DNA of 64,000 nt from Agrobacterium tumefaciens. GTDB lineage: Bacteria; Pseudomonadota; Alphaproteobacteria; Rhizobiales; Rhizobiaceae. Position 1 is the first letter of the stretch. Each line of letters starts with the position of its first letter. Below are positions 17,165-26,647 of the stretch, one piece after another. A program made the position numbers and the translations under genes. The DNA is taken from contig NZ_SUPW01000007.1 in NCBI RefSeq assembly GCF_013337285.1, forward strand, positions 235,238 to 299,237. Direction: 5' to 3'. Under the pieces are notes generated by a model that searched no databases, had not been told where the DNA came from, and saw only the letters and a list, made by a program, of their open reading frames with translations.

Positions 17165-18092
17165 TGACCTTACCCCCAAGTTTTATCCAGCTTTGAGTTC
17201 GCTCCGGCGGTTTTTGGTTGCTGTATTTGGGTCGGTAGCGGGCGGGTTGCGGTGCGGAGCCGTTTCGGTTGCGCAGCACGGCATCACGTCGCGGTTTGAG
17301 TGTCTGAGCGAATTTGGCCGGTGTCAGCCAGCCAATGCCTGAATGCGGGCGTAGATCGTTGTAATCGCTACGCCAGTTCGAAAGCGCAGACCGGGTGTGA
17401 GCAAGCGACGAGAACAGAGTTTCATTCAGGAACTCTTCTCGCAGCCGCCCGTTGAAGCTTTCGATAAAAGCGTTCTGGATAGGCTTGCCCGGCGCAATGT
17501 AATGCCAGTCAACCTTGGTTTGGTCCGCCCATTGCAGGATCGCGCTGCTGGTGAACTCGCTACCATTGTCACTAACGATCATCCTCGGCTTGCCGCGCTC
17601 CTGTATAATCCGGTCAAGCTTTCGTGCGACGCGAAGACCGGAAAGCGATGTATCGGCGACGAGTGCCAGGCACTCTCTGGTGCAATCATCGACGACGGTC
17701 AGAATTCGCAACCTGCGCCCATCGGTGAACTGATCCGACACGAAGTCCAGCGACCAACGATCATTGGCCGCCGTCGGCACCAGCATCGGCGCTCGCGTGC
17801 CTATTGCTCGTTTGCGACCGCAACGCTTGCGCACCGTCAGTTTCTCCTCCCGATAGAGCCGGAAGAGCCTCTTGTGGTTCACGAGGTGACCCTCCCGCCG
17901 GAGCAGAACATGAATGCGTCGATATCCGAAGCGGCGACGTTCATGCGCCAACGCCTTCATTCGCTCGCGAAGCTCATGATCATCTTCGCGCCCGGTATCG
18001 TAACGGATCGTCATTCGGCAAGAACCAATGGCTTTACACGCCCGCCGTTCGCTCATCTCATGATGGCATCGCTGACGCCGTGCTTGCGGCAA
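17160..18092 (-). pseudogene. IS3 OrfB transposase, N-terminally fused by deletion
   Basis: 310 codons. The DDE integrase core is intact: [17 protein letters not shown] (first Asp), [15 protein letters not shown] (second Asp), [16 protein letters not shown] (Glu). It ends with the typical [14 protein letters not shown] tail. The helix-turn-helix-like beginning reads [21 protein letters not shown], but the first residues come from a junction with orfA, so the normal OrfB start is lost. The stop codon at 17160-17162 lies just outside the inverted repeat and is supplied by flanking DNA. A functional OrfAB fusion by frameshift is impossible because orfA is truncated. Confidence 0.7.
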
Positions 18093-18236
18093 AGCTCCGA
18101 GACAAAAGTGCCTACCTCATGCTCCTTTAGAATGCCGATGATCTGTTCGTCCGTGAAACGGTTGCGCTTCATCCTCTGGTCCTCTCAATGGGCCAGAGCT
18201 TACTTCAAAACGGATTATTTCAACGGGGTAAGGTCA
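17165..18236 (-). mobile_element. IS3-family insertion sequence, internally deleted
   Basis: Bounded by perfect 12-bp inverted repeats TGACCTTACCCC (17165-17176) and GGGGTAAGGTCA (18225-18236). Total length is 1072 bp, shorter than the usual ~1.2-1.3 kb. On the minus strand it holds an OrfA N-terminus and most of OrfB. It is inserted inside another IS3 relic's orfB. I see no convincing target-site duplication (left flank AGG, right flank GCA), which fits later rearrangement. Confidence 0.75.
18057..18172 (-). pseudogene. IS3 orfA N-terminal fragment
   Basis: Starts at ATG 18172 and reads [20 protein letters not shown], then [17 protein letters not shown] and a stop. That is about 38 codons of the ~90 expected for OrfA. 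The zipper half and the orfA/orfB overlap are deleted, joining it directly to orfB text. Confidence 0.7.
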
Positions 18237-18274
18237 GCAGCTTTGGGCTCTCGCCGAATATTGTATCGTAGTAA

Positions 18275-18288
18275 TTGGTTGCGGGGGC
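18275..18288 (+). repeat. Direct repeat of the tRNA-Met 3' end (candidate att site)
   Basis: TTGGTTGCGGGGGC here is identical, and in the same orientation, to 63943-63956, which is the 3' terminus of the tRNA-Met gene including its CCA. The match ends sharply on both sides. A given 14-mer is expected about 0.0005 times in a 64-kb window, so this is unlikely to be chance. It lies 39 bases right of an IS3 end and about 100 bases beyond the jetD stop. Consistent with the distal end of an element integrated at that tRNA. Confidence 0.45.
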
Positions 18289-18390
18289 CTGAGTACGCCG
18301 AGACTTGTTAATTCAGAGATATAGGCTGCCTTCAAATCTTCAGCCCCGTCACCGACAACAATTCCTCAAGACGGAGAAGGCAGCGATTGA

Positions 18391-19599
18391 TTACATCTCG
18401 GCGCGCCGTAAAGCTGCAAGCGGACTTTGTGGATCAAACTCCTCCTGTTCGTGCACGAGTCCTGCCTGCTCAATTAGCGAAGCGAGCTCTGCGATTGCGC
18501 TCTCCGTCATATCGCCACCAACGCGATTTGCACGCTGCGCTTTCGAACCGACTTGCCAAAGAAGGTCTGTATTCATCATGTGTGGCTGCAAGCTTACTCC
18601 GATCGATGCAAGATGTTGCTCGATATAACGGAAGATGCGCACACCGCCCCCATCCATGTCTCCCCAATGGTAGGCCGGTGCGCAAGCCTGCCCCGTTAGC
18701 CTCACTATCGTCTCCAACACGGGCCGCGACGGGAACCCGCCTGAATAAATCACCAGTCCATTTTCGCTTTGCCCGATCTCACGGACATACCGAACAAAGG
18801 AGGCAAAATTCTCGATGGTAAGCAGATATTCCGGCCTCTTATAAAGGTTTACGCGCCCCGCGCATTCGGCAGGCACGCCAACAAAAGGCATTTTCGGAAA
18901 CGGCTGCTCATCTAGCGAGACCGCGCCACCAATAAGAACAGGTTGGGGAAGTCGTTTTATCCCGACGCTGGCGAGAAGCTCCTCCGCATCCAGCGCGGCT
19001 TGCACTTCGTTTAATGAAGAAAGCCGCGAGATTGCGGACGCAACCGAGGTGAGATTGCTTTCGAGCGCTTTACTATCGCCCGATATAAGTCTGGAAAAAC
19101 TGCGAAAATCGACGTCACCTGCGGAGGGTTCAGTAAGCCGTGCAGATATTGCGTCGGCAAGACGCAGGACTTGATCGAGTGTTCTACTCTCCCCCGGTGC
19201 AATATTCATATACGAACATTTGCGGCCCCAAGCGAGGGCGGCTTCATCGATCAGCAATGCAGTCTTACCTGGAAGGTCTTGCCGAGCGCGAAGTGTCGCT
19301 AAAGATGCCATCGCAAATTCCTGGGCTGGCCGCCGCTCAGTCTGTCGATAAAGCACTTCGGGATTTCGAAGTTTCACACTCTTTATCGAGCGCTCCCATT
19401 TCTGGCCGGTCCAAACAATCTCCAGTCCACCTTCCTTCTCCAGGAGGGCGAGAGCTTCTTCGAACGCATCACTCGCATTAACGGTCAAGCTATCCTGATC
19501 AATCGCGGCTATCCAACGGCTCGCATCCGGGTTCTTCTCGTATCCGTCGAGCAGGTAGTCGATCAAGGATGCCAAATTGGAAAAACGGCGGCGGCTCAT
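18391..19599 (-). CDS. jetD: Wadjet defence nuclease subunit JetD
   Basis: 402 residues; start ATG 19599 overlaps the jetC stop. The N-terminal half (~1-200) is the helical arm that binds the SMC core. The C-terminal half has a Toprim-like nuclease centre: LLTIENFASFVRYVRE (acidic Glu), GLVIYSGGFPSRP, and HWGDMDGGGVRIFRYIEQH (Asp-x-Asp metal site), as in topoisomerase VI A/Spo11-type folds. JetD cleaves circular plasmid DNA once the JetABC motor has extruded it. It is the last gene of a four-gene minus-strand operon and its order and overlap match known Wadjet loci. Confidence 0.88.
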   Translation of the reverse strand: MSRRRFSNLASLIDYLLDGYEKNPDASRWIAAIDQDSLTVNASDAFEEALALLEKEGGLEIVWTGQKWERSIKSVKLRNPEVLYRQTERRPAQEFAMASLATLRARQDLPGKTALLIDEAALAWGRKCSYMNIAPGESRTLDQVLRLADAISARLTEPSAGDVDFRSFSRLISGDSKALESNLTSVASAISRLSSLNEVQAALDAEELLASVGIKRLPQPVLIGGAVSLDEQPFPKMPFVGVPAECAGRVNLYKRPEYLLTIENFASFVRYVREIGQSENGLVIYSGGFPSRPVLETIVRLTGQACAPAYHWGDMDGGGVRIFRYIEQHLASIGVSLQPHMMNTDLLWQVGSKAQRANRVGGDMTESAIAELASLIEQAGLVHEQEEFDPQSPLAALRRAEM

Positions 19600-22500
19600 T
19601 CTGCAGCCTGGGCCTCCGCATTCAGGCGCATAGCCAGCTCTTCCTTTGTTATATATTGCGGATTAGCCGCGCGCATCTCCTGACGAACCCGATCTTTTAT
19701 CTTGATGGATTCCGCCATCGAGACATCACCGCTACGAAATATATCGATGATGTAATTCAGATTCTCATAGACAACGGCACGCTTCTCGGTCGGCGCGGCG
19801 ATGACGACCTGAAGTCCGATATCGCGATAGAAATTCAGTAGCGTTCGCTGGTTCGGCCCGTCCATCTTGCTGAACGCCTCGTCAAACACGGCAAGCCCCA
19901 TGCCGATCCCGGTATTATCCTCTGACTGCCGCGCGCCGTGATAGGTGACAGAAAGTGCTGCGCCAATCACCACATAGAACGGCACCTGTCGTTCGGCCCC
20001 GCTTGCGACCCCGCGTCGCCGGTCGAAACTCGTTGTGCGATCGGCTGCAGAATCATATATTTTCAGATCGTAGGTGAAATAGTTCTGATACTCCTCAAAC
20101 ACCGTAAAATCGAAGGTGTCGTCCGCCAGCAATTGCTCAACCTGCCTTATGGCCCTGCCATGTCGTTCATCTCGAGGCGGCACCTGCCCAAACAATGCAT
20201 CGAGCACGCTGTCGTCGGTTTCGCTATCACGCACGAGACGATAAATATCCTCAAATTCCTGCTTGATCGAAGCCTTGAGGCTGTAGGCTTCGTTATTGAA
20301 TGGACGCGACCGGAGCGCTTTCGCAAGCCTCTCCATCTCGACCTCCATTTGCCCGAACCGGCTGTTCAGCTCATGAATGAACGTGGTCTTGAATAGCAGG
20401 GTGACGCGGCTTGCCGCTTCATCCGCTTGCTCCCGGTAGCGGATAAGCTCGTTGCCTTGAAGCGTTGCAATGCCTTCCAGAACCCAGGGTTTGACCGTTT
20501 CGACAATCAAGGCCTGAGCGTAGCCCTCCAACGGGTCTGGAAACGCCATGGCATAACGTCCCAATGCGTTTCTGATACTCCCCCGCAGTTCCTGATATTC
20601 ATCCTTTGCCTGACTGGCGCGGTTCGCCATATCTTCTGCAATTTTACGGGGCGAACGTAAAGCGTGCTCACCATAACGCTTCCGCACAGCCTGAAAGTGC
20701 AATACCGAACGAATTTCGTTTTTGAATTGGCGACGGCGGTGAGACAGACAAAGCCATGAACCGGGGTGCTCATCGGAACCTTTCAACTTTTGCGCGATCT
20801 GCTGAAGTTCTGATGTCACAGACGCACGTGTGGTGATGAGTCCGTCACGATCGTCCTTCAGGCTCTTGATCGTGCGCAATACACGCTGTTCGGCCTCAAT
20901 AAGCTGCGGATCGACCTGCGCGCTGATCCTTCCAAGACGCTGGCGGGCCTCGGCGCGCCTTTCGGCAAGGTCACTATAGGTGGATGTGATGGCCTCCAGC
21001 CTGTCCTTTTCATCAACCGGCTCGGCGCATTGTTCGAGTCGACGCAGAACATCGTCAAAAAAGCGCTCTCTGTCATAATGGACTTGCCGCAGGCTGGTGT
21101 ATTCACGAATCCGCTGTTGCAGCGTTTCGATCATGAGTGGCGCGGCAGCGCGCCCGATCTTCACGCCCTGGGCACGCCGCACCTCCGTGACGAGGCCATC
21201 ATAGTATGCCCCATCGGCCATGACCGCCCGACCTCCAGAAAGAAGTTCGTCCTGGTTCGAGGCAAGGCGAACGTTTCCAACCCTGAAAACCAAGAATGCC
21301 ATCACCAAAGAATCGTCACTATGGATGATCGAAGCCAGTGTTCCGCGCTCGGGCGCGTTTGAACGCGACTGGAGTTTGCGAGTATTCGCGACCCGGCAAC
21401 CCGGATAGTCACCTCTTCCGCGCCTGAGAATTTCGGTTGCTCGATAAGCATGGTCAGGATCGACGATCACCGTTTCCCGGTCGCGGCCGAGCAATGCTTC
21501 GGCAGCACTACGCCAGTTTTCATCGAGAACCTCCGCGACCTCACAGAGCGTTCGAGGCCGCATCCCTTCACGGCGGAGGACATCCATGAATCTTATTGTT
21601 GCTGAATCAAGGAGCACCTGCCCCCCCAGCGCGGCGTCGAGTTGTTCGCTGTCCCGTTTTATGTCGCCTTCGACTATACGTTTCTGATAGATCGCTTCGT
21701 CGCGCTGCTGTGTGACTTTGTCCATGCGCGAGCGGGCTGCTTTTGCTACAGCCTCAAGCATCGTTTCCATGCCAGCAGGGTCACGGGGCCACTCGGGTGG
21801 CGTCACGCCCCGACTGGCCTCCGCAACCTGATCCAACGCACTGATCAACTCGCCGGGATTGATGATTGCCAGCCGGTCACGCAGCGTAAGCAGTTGTACG
21901 GCTCTCGCAGCAAAGAGATGCCTTCGATTAAGCCTATCCACAACGGTTGCGCTCTCTCGGTCAAGCTCTTTGATATATCTCTCGACCTCGTTTCTCTGGG
22001 CTTGCGCGCTGCTCGCTGCCAGTTGATCCTGTATTGCCTTCTGCGTCTGCTCTTCCCGCTCAATCTCCTCGTCGACACGGCTAAGTTCGGCCTCCGCCTC
22101 ACGCAATTTATCCTGCTTCAGCCTTTTATCCGCAAGGTTGCCGAAAAGAGCGCTGATTGCTTCCCGGAGCAAGGCGGTCTTCTCGACGGCGCGGCAGGCC
22201 GCTTCTTCGTTCACAAGCTTTATGAATTCCTCGATCTGAAGACTGATTGCCTGCAGAGCCTCCAGACGCTCCTCAAGATTACCGATAGTCTTTTTGATTT
22301 CCTGATAACGCTTAATAGAATCCCTCAGCTCCCCTATCTTGATTGGGTTTGGTTCGAGAAGATGTTTTTTGACGAACTGTTCGACTGACGGCATGTCCGT
22401 AAAAGAAAGTGCCGCAATGAACGTGCGGATAAACCGCTCCGGATCACCGCGCAGCTTGTTCGTAAAGAGCACACGCATATATTCGCGAATAAATGTCCTT

Positions 22501-23030
22501 GCGTCATCGTGTGTATGAAGCTGGCCATCAGCCGCATTGCACGTCTGTTCCAGTCGCCGCTTCATCGCGCGCCATTCCGTCGGTCGCCGCACTCCGTCGT
22601 TCTCATCGATCAACATTCCGGAATCCAGACGAACGCCGTCCGCAACGAAACGGCCTACGATATCCGCCGTCTGCCCACGCATCGCTTCAATCGCCAATCC
22701 AAGCGTGACCGGTCGCCGTTGCCCGGCCGTGTCCTCAAAAACCAGCGCAATATAGCTCCGCGCATCTTGTCGAAGAAACGTATCGTCGTTGAGTTGCGCG
22801 AGGCAATATCCGGTCAGGGTACGTTCCGACCGTTGGCCGCCCTCGCCGGCGGATCGATTGAACTTGTAGAACCGTGACGAACCACCGGCCATAACCGCCT
22901 GGATCAGATCGATGATCGTCGATTTGCCCGCCGCGTTCCTTCCAAGAATCGCGGCATCGCCAGCCAGATCAAGATCGGCGCACGCCATAAGATGCCAATT
23001 GATCAGGACAATCCGCCTGAGTTCTATCAC
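19596..23030 (-). CDS. jetC: Wadjet SMC-like ATPase JetC
   Basis: 1144 residues. Walker A (LGRNAAGKSTIIDLIQAV) lies near residue 30. Long heptad-rich coiled coils occupy roughly residues 230-450 and 620-760, with a hinge-like region between them (TLCEVAEVLDENWRSAAEALLGRD). The C-terminal head carries GVASGAERQVPFYVVIGAAL (signature-like) and LAVFDEAFSKMDGPNQRTLL (Walker B and D-loop). This MukB/SMC architecture is the DNA-loop-extruding motor of Wadjet. It overlaps jetB upstream (ATGA at 23027-23030) and jetD downstream by four bases each, so subunit ratios are probably set by coupling. All catalytic motifs look intact. Confidence 0.9.
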   Translation of the reverse strand: MIELRRIVLINWHLMACADLDLAGDAAILGRNAAGKSTIIDLIQAVMAGGSSRFYKFNRSAGEGGQRSERTLTGYCLAQLNDDTFLRQDARSYIALVFEDTAGQRRPVTLGLAIEAMRGQTADIVGRFVADGVRLDSGMLIDENDGVRRPTEWRAMKRRLEQTCNAADGQLHTHDDARTFIREYMRVLFTNKLRGDPERFIRTFIAALSFTDMPSVEQFVKKHLLEPNPIKIGELRDSIKRYQEIKKTIGNLEERLEALQAISLQIEEFIKLVNEEAACRAVEKTALLREAISALFGNLADKRLKQDKLREAEAELSRVDEEIEREEQTQKAIQDQLAASSAQAQRNEVERYIKELDRESATVVDRLNRRHLFAARAVQLLTLRDRLAIINPGELISALDQVAEASRGVTPPEWPRDPAGMETMLEAVAKAARSRMDKVTQQRDEAIYQKRIVEGDIKRDSEQLDAALGGQVLLDSATIRFMDVLRREGMRPRTLCEVAEVLDENWRSAAEALLGRDRETVIVDPDHAYRATEILRRGRGDYPGCRVANTRKLQSRSNAPERGTLASIIHSDDSLVMAFLVFRVGNVRLASNQDELLSGGRAVMADGAYYDGLVTEVRRAQGVKIGRAAAPLMIETLQQRIREYTSLRQVHYDRERFFDDVLRRLEQCAEPVDEKDRLEAITSTYSDLAERRAEARQRLGRISAQVDPQLIEAEQRVLRTIKSLKDDRDGLITTRASVTSELQQIAQKLKGSDEHPGSWLCLSHRRRQFKNEIRSVLHFQAVRKRYGEHALRSPRKIAEDMANRASQAKDEYQELRGSIRNALGRYAMAFPDPLEGYAQALIVETVKPWVLEGIATLQGNELIRYREQADEAASRVTLLFKTTFIHELNSRFGQMEVEMERLAKALRSRPFNNEAYSLKASIKQEFEDIYRLVRDSETDDSVLDALFGQVPPRDERHGRAIRQVEQLLADDTFDFTVFEEYQNYFTYDLKIYDSAADRTTSFDRRRGVASGAERQVPFYVVIGAALSVTYHGARQSEDNTGIGMGLAVFDEAFSKMDGPNQRTLLNFYRDIGLQVVIAAPTEKRAVVYENLNYIIDIFRSGDVSMAESIKIKDRVRQEMRAANPQYITKEELAMRLNAEAQAAE

Positions 23031-23677
23031 GATACGACCTCCGCGGTTATCTGCTCTTTCGCCTCAGAAGGAGTAGCGACAACGCCGGACAGAAGTGCTT
23101 CCAGCGACGCCACGAAATCGTCTCCAGCCACTGTGGCGACAAGTGCACGGATATCGAGATCCATGTCCTGCATTTCCGTGTCGAGTGCGCCCAATCGGAC
23201 CAGCGCGCGCTTCTCCAGCATTTCGAGCACCTCACGGAAAGCGTTTGGAGACAAACTCGCCCGACGTGCACCAGCGACAATTTCCTGATAGGCCGCATAA
23301 GCTTCGTTCAAGCTCGTCCGTGCTGTGCCTTTATCTTCGATCTCCCCGAGCTGCAGTGCTTCCTCCCAGAGACGGCGCAATATCAGCAGCACTACGGTTT
23401 CATCGGTACGCATTCGCGGCAAAGATATCCGCTCCGGATCCGGCAATATTCCCGCCCATCCTTCGGTTTCGCGATGCACCAGACGATATCCGGCGACGTC
23501 GAAGTAAGCCTCTATCAACGCCTTCAATTTCGGACGAAATAACGTCTCCAGAAGCGTGGCAGAGCCGCGATCCTCTACGTGCACGAACTGATCGCGCATC
23601 AGATGCGCTATCAGTTGCGTAACCCTTTGGGAGTCCCGTGCATTGGTCTCTTCCAGCAAGGCGAACTCATGAAGCAT
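23027..23677 (-). CDS. jetB: Wadjet kite subunit JetB (MukE-like)
   Basis: 216 residues from ATG 23677, preceded on the coding strand by GGAGATGGGCC as ribosome-binding site. A longer in-frame reading to 23821 lies inside jetA and is rejected. The sequence starts MLHEFALLEETNARDSQRVT and is mostly helical with winged-helix character (LIAHLMRDQFVHVEDRGSA, SLSPNAFREVLEMLEKRALV). This fits the MukE-like kite protein that bridges the JetA kleisin and JetC heads. It overlaps jetA by 11 bases. No catalytic motif is expected for this family and none is seen. Confidence 0.82.
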   Translation of the reverse strand: MLHEFALLEETNARDSQRVTQLIAHLMRDQFVHVEDRGSATLLETLFRPKLKALIEAYFDVAGYRLVHRETEGWAGILPDPERISLPRMRTDETVVLLILRRLWEEALQLGEIEDKGTARTSLNEAYAAYQEIVAGARRASLSPNAFREVLEMLEKRALVRLGALDTEMQDMDLDIRALVATVAGDDFVASLEALLSGVVATPSEAKEQITAEVVS

Positions 23678-25229
23678 GGCCCATCTCCAATGCAATGCCG
23701 CCGTCGAGGCGTTTGACGATAAATCCGGGGGAGTCCAGCCAATCATTGGAGATGTCCCGCGTGTTGTCATGAATGAACTCGAAGCGGTTCCGCATCGCGA
23801 TCGATAGTGCAGAGCTGTCATCCGTGCCGAGGCCGCTGGCTACAAGCAGCCGCAAAGCTTCGAACACAAGAAAATCGTCCGCAGTCTCGATGATCAGGGA
23901 TGCACCATGCACCTCTCCATACGGCGGCACCTGTCGCTCCAGAAACCGGCTAACCTTTACCGGTGAGATGATCAGACGCTCAAGATATTCCTTGTCCAAC
24001 AGCCGGCGGTATTCCGCGATTGGATCGGGCGGAGCTATTGAAATATCGCCCTCCGACAGGGTGGGGCGTGCGCCGCGCGGCTTCGCCAGCAGATCTGGTG
24101 CAACAACAGGTGTCCGTTGCTCAAGCGACCCTCGAACTTCCACTTCACTGCCGGGATACGACATCACCTCATCCAGCTTCTGGATAAGCCGCTCGCTACG
24201 CTGAAGAAAACTGGTGCGCCTGCCAGCATATCGAACCACGTTGCGCAGCCTCGTCTCAAGCCGCGTGCGGTGCTGCTGAATGGCCTCGAAAGCTTCCTCA
24301 ATTCGTTCAAACACGTGACGAATACTTGATATGTCTTCATAGACCAGATCGCGCGCTGCCGCAGCGTTCGGCGCCAACCTTGCTTCAAGATAGGCATCAG
24401 CGATGGCATCCGTATCGATGCTGGAATCTTCAAGCCTTTCCAAGGCGGTTAAGATCGCACGGCGATGGCGATAAGGATGAGCATTGGTCGTAATTGCGGT
24501 ATAGTCCCGCAGAAGCACCTGCTCGACAAATTCCTCGAAATAATATCGCAGACGATCGGCGAGCGTATCAGAGGAAAGAACCTGGCGGTCGATATCCCTA
24601 AGTGCCGAAAGCACGCTGCGAAGATATCGTCCGAAAGCCGCCGCATCACGCGCCGCCTTGTTCAAGCCCAGTGCATTTTCCGCGGGCTTCTCCTCAACCG
24701 CGCGTATGGCGTTGCGGACCTCGATTACGAGACCGCCGAGTTGCTCCACAACACCTTCCTTAAGCGAGCATAGGAACTCTGCCAGGCGCATTGCACCCGA
24801 CGGCATTTCCACGGTCGTTTTTAGTCCGTAACTGGCCTCATCCAGCCAACCGGTCTGGAGCATTCGATTATAAATATGACGACTGCGACTGATGGCAATT
24901 CCTGTTGCTTCGTCGTTCACACCTTCGACGCGACGTCGTCGCACTCGCCGACCCGTTCGCACGACGAGACGATCGAGATCAACAGCAACTTCTTCCTCCG
25001 CCCACAGGCCGGGCTCTCGACCGAGGCAATCGTAGATGACATTCACGACCTCGGCTTGACTGGGAAAAAGTAAATCCGATCGGTAAAGGTTCCTATAGAC
25101 CGAGAGTACTACCCGTTCATAAAGCACACGATTGGCACCCGCGAAGAGTGTAAATATCTCCGGCTCGAGCTGCCCAAACAGCCGTGTGGTAGATTTTTCA
25201 ACGGAAGATGTAGAACCGCTTTCTGCCAA
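23667..25229 (-). CDS. jetA: Wadjet kleisin subunit JetA (MukF-like)
   Basis: 520 residues, first gene of the jet operon. The start is TTG at 25229 with AGGGGGA about 6 bases upstream on the coding strand. The N-terminus (TRLFGQLEPEIFTLFAGANR, then YERVVLSVYRNLYRSDLLFPSQ) looks like the JetA winged-helix dimerisation region. A helical middle contains RRRRVEGVNDEATGIAISRS, and a C-terminal winged helix ends near LDSPGFIVKRLDGGIALEMG. JetA links the JetC heads into a closed ring. The text most resembles the JetA group once listed as DUF5716, but the Wadjet subtype needs a profile search. About 230 bases of apparently non-coding DNA upstream should hold the promoter. Confidence 0.85.
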   Translation of the reverse strand: MAESGSTSSVEKSTTRLFGQLEPEIFTLFAGANRVLYERVVLSVYRNLYRSDLLFPSQAEVVNVIYDCLGREPGLWAEEEVAVDLDRLVVRTGRRVRRRRVEGVNDEATGIAISRSRHIYNRMLQTGWLDEASYGLKTTVEMPSGAMRLAEFLCSLKEGVVEQLGGLVIEVRNAIRAVEEKPAENALGLNKAARDAAAFGRYLRSVLSALRDIDRQVLSSDTLADRLRYYFEEFVEQVLLRDYTAITTNAHPYRHRRAILTALERLEDSSIDTDAIADAYLEARLAPNAAAARDLVYEDISSIRHVFERIEEAFEAIQQHRTRLETRLRNVVRYAGRRTSFLQRSERLIQKLDEVMSYPGSEVEVRGSLEQRTPVVAPDLLAKPRGARPTLSEGDISIAPPDPIAEYRRLLDKEYLERLIISPVKVSRFLERQVPPYGEVHGASLIIETADDFLVFEALRLLVASGLGTDDSSALSIAMRNRFEFIHDNTRDISNDWLDSPGFIVKRLDGGIALEMGHAS

Positions 25230-25461
25230 GACGTCCCCCTGTCCTTGAGAAATTTCGGCAAAAAAAAGAATACGTCAAGGGTAGATCGTCACGAAATCAA
25301 TCATAAATGGAACTCGTTAAAGTTGCCGACAGATAAACTCCAATGGGTCTGGCTGTCGGAAAGTTCTGATTCCAAGCGTTGGCTCCAGCGAACCACACAT
25401 GAATACGGCCTCGTCGGATGTCGAAAAATAGAGAATTCGAGAAACAATCCAGCTAGATGCG

Positions 25462-25493
25462 CGATCAGCGCGAGGGTAATCCCGCGCTGATCG
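25462..25493. terminator. Perfect 11-bp hairpin after the CMD/SDR genes
   Basis: CGATCAGCGCG (25462-25472) pairs perfectly with CGCGCTGATCG (25483-25493), loop AGGGTAATCC. It lies 8 bases beyond the CMD gene stop on the minus strand. No clean T-run follows on the minus strand (CATCTAGCTGGATTGTTTC), so it may be an RNA-stabilising or factor-dependent terminator. It also separates that operon from the jet promoter region; nothing else is seen between 25230 and 25461. Confidence 0.5.
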
Positions 25494-25501
25494 AACTTAC
25501 A

Positions 25502-25852
25502 TCATTTACCCGGCAGGCTTTTGATCGCATCAAACACGCGAGCCGTATAGGTCAGCGCAGCGCCGGCATTAAGCGAGATAGCCACGCCGAGGGCCTCGGC
25601 GATTTCTTCTTCGCTGGCACCCAGTTCGATGGCCTTCTTGGCATGAACGGCGATGCATCCGTCACATCGCGTCGTGACCGCAACCGCCAGAGCAATGATC
25701 TCGTGCATCTTCGGCTCAATCTTGCCGGTCTTGTTGCCGCTGGCTTCCATGATGTTCAACCCGCGAAGAACATCGGGGCTCAGCTTTGCGAAATCGCCGA
25801 CGCGACCGATCAGGGCGTCGCGGTATGAATTCCAGTCCTGCATGTTGCTCAT
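25502..25852 (-). CDS. Carboxymuconolactone decarboxylase (AhpD-like) family protein
   Basis: 116 residues, typical CMD size. It carries the AhpD-type redox motif TRCDGCIAVHAKKA (Cys-x-x-Cys-x-x-x-His) near residues 62-69, which in AhpD relatives reduces peroxide-type substrates. The helical scaffold around it (KMHEIIALAVAV before, GASEEEIAEALGVAISLNAG after) is standard. It lies 9 bases downstream of the SDR gene and is surely co-transcribed from the TetR-controlled divergent promoter. The pairing with an SDR and a Cys-containing TetR regulator suggests a response to reactive electrophiles or oxidants; that role is inference. Confidence 0.85.
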   Translation of the reverse strand: MSNMQDWNSYRDALIGRVGDFAKLSPDVLRGLNIMEASGNKTGKIEPKMHEIIALAVAVTTRCDGCIAVHAKKAIELGASEEEIAEALGVAISLNAGAALTYTARVFDAIKSLPGK

Positions 25853-25861
25853 GAAAGCCTC

Positions 25862-26629
25862 CTACTGGCGGCCGGCGGTGACGCCGCCGTCTACGGGAAG
25901 AATCGTGCCGGTGATCCATGATGCCTGTTCGGACGCCAGGAAAAGGATCGCTTCGGCGACATCGCGCGGCTGGCCATTGCGACCGAGCGGATGGAAGGCA
26001 TTAAAGGTCGGTAGAACCTGTTTGACCTGATCGTCCGACAGGAAGGTGTTGTAGACCGGCGTTTCGACAACGGCCGGAGCGACGGCATTGATGCGGATAT
26101 TATAGGGCGCAAGCTCTATGGCGAGGTTGCGAACCATGGCGTGGACGCCGGCATTGGCTGCGGAATAGGCTGCGGATGGCGTCGCACCGATAGCCTGGAT
26201 CGCCCATAGGGAACCGGTCTGGACGATCGCGCCGCCCTTTTCCTGCATCGCCTTCGCGGCAGCCTGTGCCGTGAAAAACTTGCCCTTCAGGATCGTGTCC
26301 AGATACCAGTCGTAATCCGTCTCGGTCAGTTCGAGAAATGGTTTCGGATTGAAGACGCCCGCATTATTCACCAGAACGTCGAGCTTACCGAACCCCGAAA
26401 CCGCAGCATTGATGAGCGCGGCGCCGGTCTCCGGCTTTGCGATGTCGCCTGCAGACACGATGACGTTCTTGCCGCTCGGATCGATCTCCTTCGCGGCAGC
26501 CTCCAGTTTTGCCAGATCGCGGCCATTGATGGCGACCTTTGCGCCCTCCGCCAGGAATCGGGCCGCAGCTTCCTTGCCAATGCCAGAGCCACCACCGGTG
26601 ATCGCAATAACCTTGTTTTCAAAACGCAT
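25862..26629 (-). CDS. SDR-family oxidoreductase with altered catalytic Lys
   Basis: 255 residues, classical SDR length. The nucleotide site [15 protein letters not shown] (residues ~11-25), NNAG (NNAGVFNP, ~88) and the Ser-Tyr region ([22 protein letters not shown], ~140-160) are present. The usual Tyr-x-x-x-Lys reads Tyr-Ser-Ala-Ala-Asn: the Lys is replaced by Asn (codon AAT). The Lys normally lowers the Tyr pKa and binds the nicotinamide ribose, so activity may be weak, altered or lost. First gene of the operon with the CMD protein; its start lies 18 bases from a TetR-type operator palindrome. Confidence 0.85.
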   Translation of the reverse strand: MRFENKVIAITGGGSGIGKEAAARFLAEGAKVAINGRDLAKLEAAAKEIDPSGKNVIVSAGDIAKPETGAALINAAVSGFGKLDVLVNNAGVFNPKPFLELTETDYDWYLDTILKGKFFTAQAAAKAMQEKGGAIVQTGSLWAIQAIGATPSAAYSAANAGVHAMVRNLAIELAPYNIRINAVAPAVVETPVYNTFLSDDQVKQVLPTFNAFHPLGRNGQPRDVAEAILFLASEQASWITGTILPVDGGVTAGRQ

Positions 26630-26647
26630 TCTCTGTCTCCTTGTTGC

